Shown in pieces: positions 54,673 through 63,632 of a stretch of 64,000 nucleotides of DNA. This DNA comes from Streptomyces atroolivaceus (GTDB lineage: Bacteria > Actinomycetota > Actinomycetes > Streptomycetales > Streptomycetaceae). Both the position numbers and the translations under genes were made by a program. The notes under the pieces are model-generated. The model saw nothing but the letters and a program-made list of their open reading frames with translations, made no database searches and had not been told where the DNA came from. Every line of letters begins with the position of its first letter. Positions within the stretch are counted from its first letter, which is position 1. The stretch spans positions 350,249 through 414,248 of the forward strand of contig NZ_JNXG01000017.1 of the NCBI RefSeq assembly GCF_000717025.1, read 5' to 3'.

Positions 54673-57600
54673 CCCGCGCTCCCCTGGCTCCGGTGCCACA
54701 GCTTCCTCCCGGTGGGCGGCCCTTCACCGGCCGGCTGGAGATCGGCCCAGGGGTTCATCTCGTAGCCGGTCGGCAGCTGGATACGGCGGCCCGGCTCCTG
54801 CTCCTCCTCTTCCTCACGCACACCGGGCGCCTCCGCCAGCCGTGCCGCGACCGCGTCGAGGCCGCCGGTGCGCCGGAGTTCGGCCAGCTCCGCCAGGTTC
54901 CAGGCCGCCGAGCCGACGATGCTCATGCTGCGCGCGCCGCGCCGCTGGACCACTCCGCGCACGAGCAGCAGCCAGGAGTGGAAGACGGTGTGCGCGCAGG
55001 CGGCGTGGCTGTCGTCGAAGAAGGCGAGGTCGACCAGCCCTGTCCCGTCGTCCAGGGTGGTGAAGATGACCCGGCGCCCGGAGCGGACCGGCGGGGTCTG
55101 GGTGGCCGCCTTGGCGCCCGCGACCAGCACGGTCTCCCCGTGCCTGGCCTCCCGCAGCCGCTTGGCGGAGACCGCGCCCAGTTCCTCCAGGAAGGCGTGG
55201 TGATCTCCCATCAGGTGACGGGACACGTCCATGCTGAGGACGCCGAGCTCGGCACTGAGGCGTTCCGCGTCGTTGAGGTCGGGCAGCCCGACGGTGCCGG
55301 TCCTGTGCCCGCCGCCGAGCGGGAGCTGGGCGCCCGCCGCGCCGGATCCGGAGCCCCGCTGGGCGCGGTGGAGTTCGGACAGGTGCAGCAGCAGGTCCCG
55401 GCGGTTGGCACCGAAGGCGTCCAGCGCGCCGACCTGGGCCAGCCGTTCGGCGGCCGGTTTCCCGGGCCTTGCCCGCTGCCAGAAGTCCAGCAGCGAGGTG
55501 TAGGGCTGCCCGGCCTCGATCCGGGCGACCTCGGCCTCGCTGATGCCGTGGACGTCCGAGAGGGCCAGGCGCAATCCCCATTTATCACCGTTGTCGCCAG
55601 ACACCAGTTCGATCCGATGGGCGGCCGCCGACCGGTTCACGTCCAGCGGCAGCACCGGCACCCCGCGCCGCCGCGCGTCCGCGAGCAGCAGCCGCTTCGG
55701 GTACATCCCGGGGTCGTGGGTGAGCAGCCCGGCGTAGAAGGCCGCCGGATGGTGGGCCTTGAGCCAGGCCGACTGGTAGGTCGGCACGGCGAAGGCGACC
55801 GCGTGCGCCTTGCAGAAGCCGTAGCTCCCGAACGCCTCGATGATCTCCCAGGCGCGGGCGATCACCTCGGCGCCGTACTTCCTCCGCGCCGCCCGCTGTG
55901 CGAACCAGACCCTGATCCGGGCCTGCGACTCGGGGTCGGAGAGTCCCCGGCGCACCCGGTCGGCCTCGCCGCGTCCGCAGCCGGTCATGATGTTCACCAT
56001 CTCGATGATCTGCTCGTGGAAGACGACCACCCCGTAGGTGTCGCGCAGCGCCTCCTCCAGGTCGGGGTGCGGGTAGCGCACCGGCGCGCGTCCGTGCCTG
56101 GCCTCGATGAACGGCCGCACCATGTCGGCGGCGACCGGCCCCGGCCGGAACAGCGAGATGTCGACCACCAGATCGTGGAAGGTGGCGGGCTGGAGCCGGC
56201 CGACGAGGTCGCGCTGGCCCGGCGACTCGATCTGGAAGCAGCCGAGCGTCTCGGCGCTCCTGATCAGCCGGTACGTCTCCGGGTCGCCCTGCGGTACGGC
56301 GTCCAGGTCGACCTCCCGCCCCGAGGCCCGCTTCACCTCGGTCACCGCGTGCGCCATCGCCGACTGCATCCGCACGCCGAGCACATCGAGCTTGAGCAGC
56401 CCGAGGTGCTCCACGTCGTCCTTGTCGAACTGCGCCATCGGGAAGCCCTCACCACTGGTGGGCATGACCGGCGTACGCCGCAGCAGCGAGGCGTCCGAGA
56501 GGAGCACCCCGCACGGGTGCATGGCGATGCCGCGCGGCAGTGCGTCCAGCGACTCCACCAGGTCCCAGAGCCGGCCGTACTCCTCCTTCCGCGCGGCCAC
56601 GGCCCGCAGCTCGGGCAGTTCCTCCATCGCGGCGCGGGCGTCCCTGGCCCTGATGTGGGGGAAGGCCTTGGCCAGCCGGTCGGTCTCGGCCGGGTCCATG
56701 GAGAGCGCGGCGCCGACGTCGCGGATGGCGTGGCGCACCCGGTAGGTCTCGGGCATGGAGACGGTGGCGACCCGCTCGGCGCCGAAGCGCCCGATGATCG
56801 CGCGGTAGACGTCCAGGCGGCGGGCCGACTCGACGTCGATGTCGATGTCGGGCAGCACGAAGCGGCGCTTGGACAGGAAGCGCTCCATCAGCAGCCCGTG
56901 TTCGACCGGGTCGGCGTGGGCGATCCCGAGCAGGTGGTTGACCAGGGAACCGGCCCCGGAGCCGCGCGCGGCGACCCGTATGCCCATCCCCTTCACGTCG
57001 TCGACGACCTGGGAGACCGTCAGGAAGTAGGAGGCGAAACCGTGGTGGGCGATGATGTCCAGCTCGTGGTGCATCCGCTCCCAGTAGTCGCGCCTGCGGT
57101 CGTAGCCGCGTCGCACCATGCCCGCGGCGGCACGGGAGGCCAGCACCCGCTGGGCGGTGCGCCGCCCGGCTCCGACGAGGTGCGGCTCGGGGAAGTGGAC
57201 GCTGCCGAGACCCAGGTCGTCCGCCGGGTCGACGAGACAGGCGTCGGCTGTGTGCCGGGTCTCCGCGAGCAGCCGCCGCCCCGCGTCCCGCCCGAGCCCC
57301 GCCGCGGTGGCGATCCGCTCGGCGGTCTCCTCCATCGCGCGGGCGCCCTTGAGCCAGCGCTCCCCGCTGTCGAGGGGGGAGCGGCGCGGGTCGACGGGGA
57401 CGAGCCGGCGGGCCGAGTCGAGCACGTCGGCGACGGGGCCCTGCCCCGGGTCGGCGTACCGGACGGCGTTGGTCAGCACGGCCCGCACCCCCTGCTCGGC
57501 GGCGAAGCCGACGGTACGGGCGGCGAGCCGCAGCGACCCGGGTCCGGTGCCCTCGCGTCCGTGGTGGACGGCTTCGAGGCGCAGGGCGTCGCCGTAGATC

Positions 57601-58130
57601 TCCCGCCAGGGGGCGAGCAGCGCGGCGGCCCGGTCGGGCCGGCCCGCGGCCAGTGCGGCGCCCACCTCGGAGGCGGGGCCGAGCAGCACGGTGAGCCCTT
57701 CGGCGGGCAGCGCGTCCCGGCCGACCAGGGGCTGCCCGGCATCCCGGTCCCCGGCACCGGGGGCGTGGGCGGCGGTGACCAGCCGGCACAGTTCGGCCCA
57801 GCCGCGGGCGCCGTCCCGGGCGAGGAAGGTGACCCGGGGTGCGGATTCATCGACAAAGGCACCTCCACGGACCGGCGTACGCGGCCTGTGTGTACGCCCC
57901 TCCCCCGCCACCTGCCGGGCCACTGCGAGCTCCGCCCCGAAGAGCGGCCGTATCCCGGCCTTCTCACAGGCCCGGGCGAAGCGGACCGTGCCCGCGAGGC
58001 TGTCGCGGTCGGTCAGCGCGAGGGCGTCCATCCCCCGCTCGACGGCGCGCTCGGCCAGCCGCTCCGGGTGTGATGCCCCGTACCGCAGGGAGAACCCGGA
58101 AACGGTATGCAGATGCGTGAACCCGGGCAT
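54669..58130 (-). CDS. dnaE2: Error-prone DNA polymerase, DnaE2-type alpha subunit
   Basis: The 1153-residue protein begins with a PHP domain (FTHLHTVSGFSLRYGASHPERL), then the C-family polymerase core with active-site PDIDIDVE and the GAGSLVNHLLGI segment, KLDVLGVRMQ, and a C-terminal tandem helix-hairpin-helix and OB region (EVARIEAGQPYTSL, VLVAGAKAATQTPP). DnaE2 performs translesion synthesis with ImuB, whose homologue overlaps it. ATG 58130 starts the PHP motif. A near-perfect SOS box lies 61 bp upstream, so LexA control is likely. It is a second alpha subunit; the replicative dnaE1 would be elsewhere. Confidence 0.93.
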   Translation of the reverse strand: MPGFTHLHTVSGFSLRYGASHPERLAERAVERGMDALALTDRDSLAGTVRFARACEKAGIRPLFGAELAVARQVAGEGRTHRPRTPVRGGAFVDESAPRVTFLARDGARGWAELCRLVTAAHAPGAGDRDAGQPLVGRDALPAEGLTVLLGPASEVGAALAAGRPDRAAALLAPWREIYGDALRLEAVHHGREGTGPGSLRLAARTVGFAAEQGVRAVLTNAVRYADPGQGPVADVLDSARRLVPVDPRRSPLDSGERWLKGARAMEETAERIATAAGLGRDAGRRLLAETRHTADACLVDPADDLGLGSVHFPEPHLVGAGRRTAQRVLASRAAAGMVRRGYDRRRDYWERMHHELDIIAHHGFASYFLTVSQVVDDVKGMGIRVAARGSGAGSLVNHLLGIAHADPVEHGLLMERFLSKRRFVLPDIDIDVESARRLDVYRAIIGRFGAERVATVSMPETYRVRHAIRDVGAALSMDPAETDRLAKAFPHIRARDARAAMEELPELRAVAARKEEYGRLWDLVESLDALPRGIAMHPCGVLLSDASLLRRTPVMPTSGEGFPMAQFDKDDVEHLGLLKLDVLGVRMQSAMAHAVTEVKRASGREVDLDAVPQGDPETYRLIRSAETLGCFQIESPGQRDLVGRLQPATFHDLVVDISLFRPGPVAADMVRPFIEARHGRAPVRYPHPDLEEALRDTYGVVVFHEQIIEMVNIMTGCGRGEADRVRRGLSDPESQARIRVWFAQRAARRKYGAEVIARAWEIIEAFGSYGFCKAHAVAFAVPTYQSAWLKAHHPAAFYAGLLTHDPGMYPKRLLLADARRRGVPVLPLDVNRSAAAHRIELVSGDNGDKWGLRLALSDVHGISEAEVARIEAGQPYTSLLDFWQRARPGKPAAERLAQVGALDAFGANRRDLLLHLSELHRAQRGSGSGAAGAQLPLGGGHRTGTVGLPDLNDAERLSAELGVLSMDVSRHLMGDHHAFLEELGAVSAKRLREARHGETVLVAGAKAATQTPPVRSGRRVIFTTLDDGTGLVDLAFFDDSHAACAHTVFHSWLLLVRGVVQRRGARSMSIVGSAAWNLAELAELRRTGGLDAVAARLAEAPGVREEEEEQEPGRRIQLPTGYEMNPWADLQPAGEGPPTGRKLWHRSQGSAG

Positions 58131-58190
58131 CCGCACCTCCTGGACCGATCCGTACTCACCACCCCCTCGCTCTCCACCATAGACCAAGTT

Positions 58191-58206
58191 TCGAACGTTC
58201 GTACGA
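58191..58206. promoter_or_regulatory. LexA (SOS) box upstream of dnaE2
   Basis: TCGAACGTTCGTACGA matches the actinobacterial LexA consensus TCGAAC-N4-GTTCGA at 11 of 12 fixed positions. It is 61 bp before the dnaE2 start. Confidence 0.85.
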
Positions 58207-58286
58207 TAACCGAGAGCGCGGCCGCACCTCCGCCATTCGGCCCGCTCCCGCCTGCGCGGACAGCGCCCAGCCCGGACCGTGGGGGC

Positions 58287-59333
58287 ATGACATTCGCTGA
58301 CGAGGTGAAGAACGCCGTCACCGCACGGGCCGCACTGCTGGTCGTCGGCGTCCTGGCGCTACAGCTGCTGTTCATCGCCTCCTACGTCGGCGCGCTGCAC
58401 AGGCCCGACCCGACGGACGTCCCCTTCGGGGTCGTCGCCCCGCAGCAGGTGTCCGGGCAGCTCGTCACCCAGCTGGGTGACCTGCCGGGCGGCCCGCTCG
58501 ATCCGCGTGCGGTCTCCGACGAGGCCGAGGCCCGCCGGCAGATCCAGAACCGCGACATCGACGGCGCCCTGATCGTCAGCCCCACCGGGGCGACCGACAC
58601 CGTGCTCGTCGCGTCCGGCGGCGGCACCGTACTGGCCACCTCCCTGGCCAAGATCATCGAGGAGGCGGAAAGGCCGCAGCAGCGCACGGTGCGGACCGTG
58701 GACGTGGCCCCCGCCTCCCCGGACGACTTCGACGGCCTCTCGTCGTTCTACCTGGTCGTGGGCTGGTGCGTCGGCGGCTACCTCTGCGCCTCGATCCTGG
58801 CGATCAGCGCGGGCACCAAGCCCGCCAACCGGCAGCGCGCGGTGATCCGCACCGGCGTCATGGCGCTGTACTCGGTCGCGGGCGGGATCGGCGGCGCGGT
58901 CATCATCGGCCCGGTCCTCGGAGCGCTCCCCGGCAGCGTGTGGGCCCTGGCCGGCCTGGGCGCCCTGGTCGTCTTCGCGGTCGGCATGATCACACTCGCC
59001 CTGGAGGCGCTCACCGGGATCGTCGGCATCGGCCTGGCCGTCCTGCTCATCGTGATCGCGGGCAACCCGAGCGCGGGCGGAGCCTTCCCGCTGCCGATGC
59101 TGCCGGACTTCTGGCGGGCGATCGGCCCCGCCCTGCCGCCCGGCGCGGGCACCTGGGTGGCCCGCTCGATCGCGTACTTCAGGGGCAACGCGGTCACCGG
59201 CCCCCTGCTGGTGCTCTCCGCCTGGGCGGTCGCCGGCACAGTCCTGACCCTGCTCCTGTCGATGCGCCGCCGGGACACGGAGGAGACCCCTCGGACGGCT
59301 GCCGCCTCCGGCGGGGGTTCGACCCTCGGCTGA
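58287..59333 (+). CDS. YhgE/Pip- or DUF3533-like membrane protein
   Basis: The 348-residue protein has one N-terminal membrane helix (ALLVVGVLALQLLFIASYVGAL), an outer domain of about 120 residues (VPFGVVAPQQVSGQLVTQL, RRQIQNRDIDGALIVSP), then five or six helices (SSFYLVVGWCVGGYLCASILAIS onward). That layout fits ABC-2/YhgE-Pip type permease-like proteins, whose role (export, phage reception or ESX-linked secretion) is unsettled. No ABC ATPase gene is adjacent. It is divergent from dnaE2, with the SOS box between them, so it could be within LexA reach, though its distance makes this uncertain. ATG 58287 has only a weak GGGGG upstream. Confidence 0.8.
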   Translation: MTFADEVKNAVTARAALLVVGVLALQLLFIASYVGALHRPDPTDVPFGVVAPQQVSGQLVTQLGDLPGGPLDPRAVSDEAEARRQIQNRDIDGALIVSPTGATDTVLVASGGGTVLATSLAKIIEEAERPQQRTVRTVDVAPASPDDFDGLSSFYLVVGWCVGGYLCASILAISAGTKPANRQRAVIRTGVMALYSVAGGIGGAVIIGPVLGALPGSVWALAGLGALVVFAVGMITLALEALTGIVGIGLAVLLIVIAGNPSAGGAFPLPMLPDFWRAIGPALPPGAGTWVARSIAYFRGNAVTGPLLVLSAWAVAGTVLTLLLSMRRRDTEETPRTAAASGGGSTLG

Positions 59334-59381
59334 GGTCCGGCCTCTGGGAACACGGCGTCCGTGAATCGCCGGGAACCGGGC

Positions 59382-59735
59382 ATGCCGCAGGTCTACGAGG
59401 CGGAATCCGCAGGTGATCCCGGAGGCGTCTGCCTCGTACGGCGCATCGGTGGCGTGGCGCGCGTCGGGCAGGCATACGTCCCCGCCGGCACCGCCGAGGG
59501 GTTGCCGGCGGACCTCCGCTCCACGCTCACCCGCATCGGGCGCTACGGCCGGAGCGCCGGCCTCCTCGCCCCCCTCACACCGCCCGGATCACCCTCACGG
59601 GCCGAGGGGTGGCGGCGCTGGGCCGCGGATCGGTCCTTTCCCGTACGCCCTGACCCGCACCGGGACGGGGAGCGCACGACCGCCCTCCCCGCCCCCTGGT
59701 GCGCGGGCGGGGTCAGCCCAGCATCTTCTCGATGA
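59382..59735 (+). CDS. Small hypothetical protein
   Basis: I do not recognise this 117-residue protein (MPQVYEAESAGDPGGVCLVR start). The first 60 codons have strongly GC-biased third positions, which supports coding, and contain CLVRRIGGVARVGQAYVPAG and a basic TRIGRYGRSAGLL; the last third is low-complexity. It begins 48 bp after the preceding membrane protein gene and its end overlaps the convergent glycosyltransferase gene by 23 bp, so the true gene may be shorter or be spurious. No ribosome-binding site is clear. Confidence 0.45.
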   Translation: MPQVYEAESAGDPGGVCLVRRIGGVARVGQAYVPAGTAEGLPADLRSTLTRIGRYGRSAGLLAPLTPPGSPSRAEGWRRWAADRSFPVRPDPHRDGERTTALPAPWCAGGVSPASSR

Positions 59736-60891
59736 GGCCGGCCGCCCGTTCCGTGCCGCCCTCGGCCCGGGCTTCGGCACGGAGCCGCGCCGAGCGCCGG
59801 GCGACGTCGGGGTCGGCGACGAGCCCGGTGAGCGCGGTGCGCAGGGCCTCGGCGGTGGCGTCCGCCGTATCGATGCGGCGGGCCACGCCCAGGCCGACGA
59901 GCCGGTCCGCGTTCATGAACTGCTCGGCACCCTGCGGGACGGCGATCATGGGGACCCCGGCGTACAGCCCTTCACTGCTGCCTCCCATCCCCGCGTGGGT
60001 GACGAACGCGTCGGCCTGCTCCAGGATCGCCAGTTGGGGCACCCAGGAGTGCACCTCGACGTTGCCGGGGAGGTCGCCGAGTGCACCGGGGTCCGTGTAC
60101 TTCCCGATCTGGAGTACGACGTGCCAGCCCTCCAGGTCGCCGTAGGCCTCCACACACCGGCGGTAGAACTCCGGCTGGTTCGTGTACGCCGATCCCAGGG
60201 AGATCAGCAGCACGTTCTCGGCATCGGCCGGCCGTGTCCAGGCCTCCCGGTCCGCGCGGGAGCCGAAACAGGGACCGACGAACGTCACCACGTCGGGGTC
60301 GACATGCTCCGCCTGCGGCTGCATGGCCCTCGGGATCATCGCCAGGGCCCTCGCGGGCCGTCCGGAGAAGGTGTCCACATCGGTGGTGGACGCCCCCGAG
60401 ACGGCGAGCCACTGCGCGAACTTCGCCCGGTAGGCGTCGGCACCGGGCAGCGCCCACAACTGCGCTGCCATCTCCTGGTGTTCGTAACCGTCCCAGGCCA
60501 CGAAGGTCGGGGAGAGCTGGAGGACGGGCCGGCCCTGCGACTCCGCGAGGGCGCGTGCGGCGTAGGCGCCGATGTCGTACAGGTACAGATCCGCCCTGTC
60601 CTGGTCGTACGCGGCGCGGAGCTGGGGCAGGGCCTGGACGGCGTCGTCGAGGAAGACGTCCATCGCGGCGATCGGGTCGGCCGGCCAGTCGTTGTCGGCG
60701 ACCGGCAGGACCGAGGCGTACGGGACGAACTCCGCACCGGTGTCCGTGATCAAACCGGCCACCGCGGGGTCGTTGGCGTAGCTCACCCGATGACCGCGCG
60801 CCACCAGCTCACGCACGATCTCGAGGCTCGGCAGGACGTGGCTGACGGCGGGAATGCCGATCATCGCGATATGGGTACGGCGACGGGACAT
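59713..60891 (-). CDS. Macrolide-type glycosyltransferase (MGT/OleD-like)
   Basis: The 392-residue GT-B enzyme begins HIAMIGIPAVSHVLPSLEIV, with the acceptor-side catalytic His19-type residue, and has the donor motif HSWVPQLAILEQADAFVTH followed by GGSSEGLYAGVPMIAVPQGAEQ. It resembles OleD/OleI and MgtA, which inactivate macrolides by glucosylating the desosamine 2'-OH with UDP-glucose. No macrolide gene cluster is nearby, so it would serve defence rather than self-protection. About 130 nt upstream on the same strand is a tiny ORF (MHFHQIYG) and hairpins that could form an antibiotic-sensing attenuator. Confidence 0.92.
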   Translation of the reverse strand: MSRRRTHIAMIGIPAVSHVLPSLEIVRELVARGHRVSYANDPAVAGLITDTGAEFVPYASVLPVADNDWPADPIAAMDVFLDDAVQALPQLRAAYDQDRADLYLYDIGAYAARALAESQGRPVLQLSPTFVAWDGYEHQEMAAQLWALPGADAYRAKFAQWLAVSGASTTDVDTFSGRPARALAMIPRAMQPQAEHVDPDVVTFVGPCFGSRADREAWTRPADAENVLLISLGSAYTNQPEFYRRCVEAYGDLEGWHVVLQIGKYTDPGALGDLPGNVEVHSWVPQLAILEQADAFVTHAGMGGSSEGLYAGVPMIAVPQGAEQFMNADRLVGLGVARRIDTADATAEALRTALTGLVADPDVARRSARLRAEARAEGGTERAAGLIEKMLG

Positions 60892-61020
60892 ACGGAATCA
60901 CTCGTTTCAGGTCTACGGCGAGAGGGACACACCGGACCGGCGCGCCGCCGCCGGGCATCGAACTGCCGGGGAGCGCACACGGGTCGCGGGACGGGAGCGG
61001 GGGCGCTGCCCCGCCCGTGT

Positions 61021-61047
61021 CAGCCGTAGATCTGGTGGAAGTGCATG
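61021..61047 (-). CDS. Candidate leader peptide MHFHQIYG for glycosyltransferase gene
   Basis: ATG-CAC-TTC-CAC-CAG-ATC-TAC-GGC-TGA encodes eight residues and ends 129 bp upstream of the macrolide glycosyltransferase start. AAGG lies about 9 bases before the ATG. Just after its stop, ACACGGG can pair with a downstream CCCGTGT or the enclosed GGGGC/GCCCC can pair locally, giving alternative structures. Ribosome stalling by macrolides on such peptides is a known way to induce resistance genes; here it is inferred. Confidence 0.5.
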
Positions 61048-61112
61048 CCGGAACCTTAGCCCGGCCCGCACGGGATCTCCAGAGCGCACACGCTCGCCGG
61101 ACCGGACGAAAG

Positions 61113-61191
61113 TCGTCGGACGCTACGCGCGGAGACCGGCCGGCACGGGCCTGTCGGGCCGTATTGGCTCGTCAGACGCTACGCGCGGAGA
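61113..61191. repeat. Direct repeat pair upstream of the glycosyltransferase gene
   Basis: Two 23-bp copies (61113-61135 and 61169-61191) differ at one position (TCGTCGGACGCT against TCGTCAGACGCT, both followed by ACGCGCGGAGA). They are 56 bp apart, in the 318-bp region between the leader ORF and the PLA2 gene. Confidence 0.8.
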
Positions 61192-61365
61192 TCCGGGCGC
61201 CCCGACCGCCACCGGATGCCGCCCGCGGGGCGGCCGAACTCTTGGCGACCAACTGACGAAATCGCTGCGCATGGCAGGTCCATGACGGCATACTCAGGGC
61301 GGCCTCGCGAGATCCGCGAGGCGCAGGGCCAGGCTCAACCCCCTTTCATTCACCGGAGGTTGCTC

Positions 61366-61863
61366 ATGCGTCGCCGTTTCACCGTGCCGCTCGCCGCAGT
61401 TGCTGTGTCGCTCCCGCTCGTCCTCATCCCTGCCGCATCCGCTTCGGCGGCCCCGGCGGACAAGCCCCAGGTCCTCAGCTCCTGGACCCAGACGAGCGCC
61501 TCCAGCTACAACGCCTGGAACGCCGCCAACAACAACAAGGGCGCCTGGTCCGCGTACGGCTTCGACTGGTCCACGGACTACTGCAGCTCCTCTCCTGACA
61601 ACCCGTTCGGTTTCCCCTTCCAGACGGCCTGTGCCCGCCATGACTTCGGTTACCGCAATTACAAGGCCGCCGGTTCGTTCTCCGCGAACAAGGCCCGCAT
61701 CGACTCCGCGTTCTACTCCGACCTCAAACGCGTGTGTGCCCGCTACTCCGGCGCGCAGCTGACCGCCTGTAACAGCACCGCGTGGACGTACTACCACGCC
61801 GTGGACATCTTCGGCTCCACACCGGCCAAGGCGAAGGTCGACAGACTGGCCCAGGCCGCCTGA
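61366..61863 (+). CDS. Secreted prokaryotic phospholipase A2
   Basis: The 165-residue protein has a Sec signal (residues 1-28, ending SASAAP). The mature part (about 135 residues) matches the Streptomyces violaceoruber PLA2 fold: SSSPDNPFGFPFQTAC, then CARHDFGYRNY with the catalytic His-Asp pair, and four cysteines forming two disulfides (DYCSS/TACARH and RVCARY/TACNST). It cleaves the sn-2 ester of phospholipids in a calcium-dependent manner. ATG 61366 has CGGAGG eight bases upstream. A 12-bp stem terminator follows. Confidence 0.95.
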   Translation: MRRRFTVPLAAVAVSLPLVLIPAASASAAPADKPQVLSSWTQTSASSYNAWNAANNNKGAWSAYGFDWSTDYCSSSPDNPFGFPFQTACARHDFGYRNYKAAGSFSANKARIDSAFYSDLKRVCARYSGAQLTACNSTAWTYYHAVDIFGSTPAKAKVDRLAQAA

Positions 61864-62189
61864 CCTCTGCCACGGAGGAACAGCGCGACCTGAAACAGAG
61901 GGCTGAGGCCGCTGCCGCGGCGGCCTCAGCCCGTCGTCCGGGTGAAGGCCCGGAGGAGCTGGTCGGCGCATGACCGGCCGGCCCTGCGCGGGCAGCCGCA
62001 CCCGCACACCAAGGGCCTCCGGCCTGCCCGCTGGAGGGCGCCTCCCTGCGGGAGAGCCCTGACACCGAAACCTGACAAACGTCATCTCTTCCTGTGAACG
62101 GAGTCGTTCCGAAGGAGGACGGACGGCCGGTGTGACACACAGAGGATGGAGGTTCCTGCCCCGCACACCTGATGAGACGGGATCCGCCC
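61864..62189. other. Intergenic region after PLA2
   Basis: The 326-bp region contains the PLA2 terminator (61900-61932) and a TGAC-aaac-GTCA palindrome (62073-62084) that may be part of the promoter of the next gene. No gene was recognised. Confidence 0.45.
61900..61932 (+). terminator. Hairpin terminator after phospholipase A2
   Basis: Perfect 12-bp stem GGGCTGAGGCCG and CGGCCTCAGCCC with a 9-nt loop, 37 bp after the stop codon. Confidence 0.8.
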
Positions 62190-63515
62190 ATGCGTAACAC
62201 CCGACCCACCCCTCGCCCCGACCGCCGGAGAGCACGCCTGGCCGCCGTGGCATCGGCGGTCCTGCTGTCGCTCACGATCGGTGCGCTTCCGGCCGGGGCC
62301 GCCGCCCCGTTATCCGCCTCCGCCACCGCATCTGCCGCCTCCACCACGTCCGGCCTCGACCGGAAGGCGCTGCGCGCCTCCCTCGACGCGTTCCACCAGG
62401 CGGGGATGTACGGGGCCTATTCATCGGTCAGGGACGGCTCCGAGAGGTGGCGCGGAGCGGCAGGTGTCGCCGACATCGACACCGGACGGCCGGTGCGCCC
62501 GGACTACGAGCACCGGGTCGGCAGCATCACCAAGACCTTCACCTCGGTGGCCGTCCTCCAGCAGGTGGCCAAGGGCCGAATAGACCTGGACGCCCCGATC
62601 GGGGACCACCTTCCGGAGCTGGTACCGGGCGAGCGGGGCCGGAAGGTGACGGTGCGGATGCTGCTCAACCACACGAGCGGCATCGCGGACTACATACTGC
62701 CCGCCTTCCCCAAGCTGGTGACGGACCCGGGACAGGCCCTGGACGAGGGCCGGTTCCGCGAGGCGGCCCCCGAGGAGCTGGTCCGCCTGGGCCTGGCCGG
62801 CGAGCCGCCTGCGCCACGTGGGACGTACTCGTACGCGAACACCAACTACGTCATCGCCGGGCTGCTGTTGAAGAAGGTCACAGGCCAGGACCCGGAGTCG
62901 TACATCGACAGGAACGTCATCCGCAAGGCCGGACTGCGGCATACGTACTTCCCCCGCTCCGCCCGCATATCGGGGCCGCACTCCAAGATGTACGAGTCGT
63001 TCTACGGACTCATCGAACCGGCGCGCGACTACAGCGTCTACGACATGTCCTGGGCCGGGACGGCCGGTGCCATGGTCTCCACGATGAACGACCTCAACGA
63101 CTTCTACCGCCAGCTCCTGGGCGGGAAGCTGCTCGGCGCTGCCGAACTGCGGGAGATGAAGACGACCGTCCCCGCGTACGAGCCGGCCCCGGGACAGGAG
63201 GTGGCGCTGCGCTACGGCCTCGGTCTGTACACACTCAAGATGCCGAGCGGCGGCTGGTACTGGGGCCACGACGGCGGCGTGTTCGGGGCCGGGACCTGGG
63301 CGCTGTCCACCGAGGACGGGCGCCGCCAGGCCGCGATCGGCTACAACCTGATGAAGTACGAGCGGTTCGGCGACGACGGGAAGCCGTTGCCGGACCCGAT
63401 CGGTGCGGCGCTGCTCGGGCACATGGACGGAGCACTGAGCGGCACCCCCGCCGAGCGTGTCCCCGGGGCATCGCCGGTGCCTCAGCGTCTGGTCGCCCCC
63501 GAGCAGCTGCGGTGA
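62190..63515 (+). CDS. Secreted serine hydrolase (D-Ala-D-Ala carboxypeptidase/beta-lactamase class C fold), TTA codon
   Basis: The 441-residue protein has a signal peptide with an Arg-rich start (RNTRPTPRPDRRRARLAAV, cleavage near AGAAAP). The serine beta-lactamase fold shows S-x-x-K in GSITKTFTSVA, the Y-x-N motif in YSYANTNYVIAG and the third-box HDGG in WGHDGGVFGAG. It resembles the Streptomyces R61 D,D-carboxypeptidase group, which trims peptidoglycan peptides or hydrolyses esters. Leu41 is encoded by TTA (62310-62312), so translation should depend on the bldA tRNA and hence on development. ATG 62172 is an alternative start; neither has a clear ribosome-binding site. Confidence 0.92.
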   Translation: MRNTRPTPRPDRRRARLAAVASAVLLSLTIGALPAGAAAPLSASATASAASTTSGLDRKALRASLDAFHQAGMYGAYSSVRDGSERWRGAAGVADIDTGRPVRPDYEHRVGSITKTFTSVAVLQQVAKGRIDLDAPIGDHLPELVPGERGRKVTVRMLLNHTSGIADYILPAFPKLVTDPGQALDEGRFREAAPEELVRLGLAGEPPAPRGTYSYANTNYVIAGLLLKKVTGQDPESYIDRNVIRKAGLRHTYFPRSARISGPHSKMYESFYGLIEPARDYSVYDMSWAGTAGAMVSTMNDLNDFYRQLLGGKLLGAAELREMKTTVPAYEPAPGQEVALRYGLGLYTLKMPSGGWYWGHDGGVFGAGTWALSTEDGRRQAAIGYNLMKYERFGDDGKPLPDPIGAALLGHMDGALSGTPAERVPGASPVPQRLVAPEQLR

Positions 63516-63632
63516 GCGCACCGGCGTTCCTCCGGACACGGAAGCGTCAGAAGGCTGCCGGCCGAGGCCGGAGGCCGACCGGCACCTCACACGCCTGCCC
63601 CCTGTCCTGAACCGCCGGATCACCGATGGCCT

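Noticed and set aside
54591..58073. 1160-residue plus-strand frame opposite dnaE2
   Set aside because: Composition is Gly/Asp/Val/His-rich without motifs, typical of the antisense frame of a high-GC gene.
59310..59332. GGTTCGACCCTCGGC considered as a tRNA T-loop
   Set aside because: It lies inside the 3' end of a coding region and no acceptor, D or anticodon stems can be formed around it.
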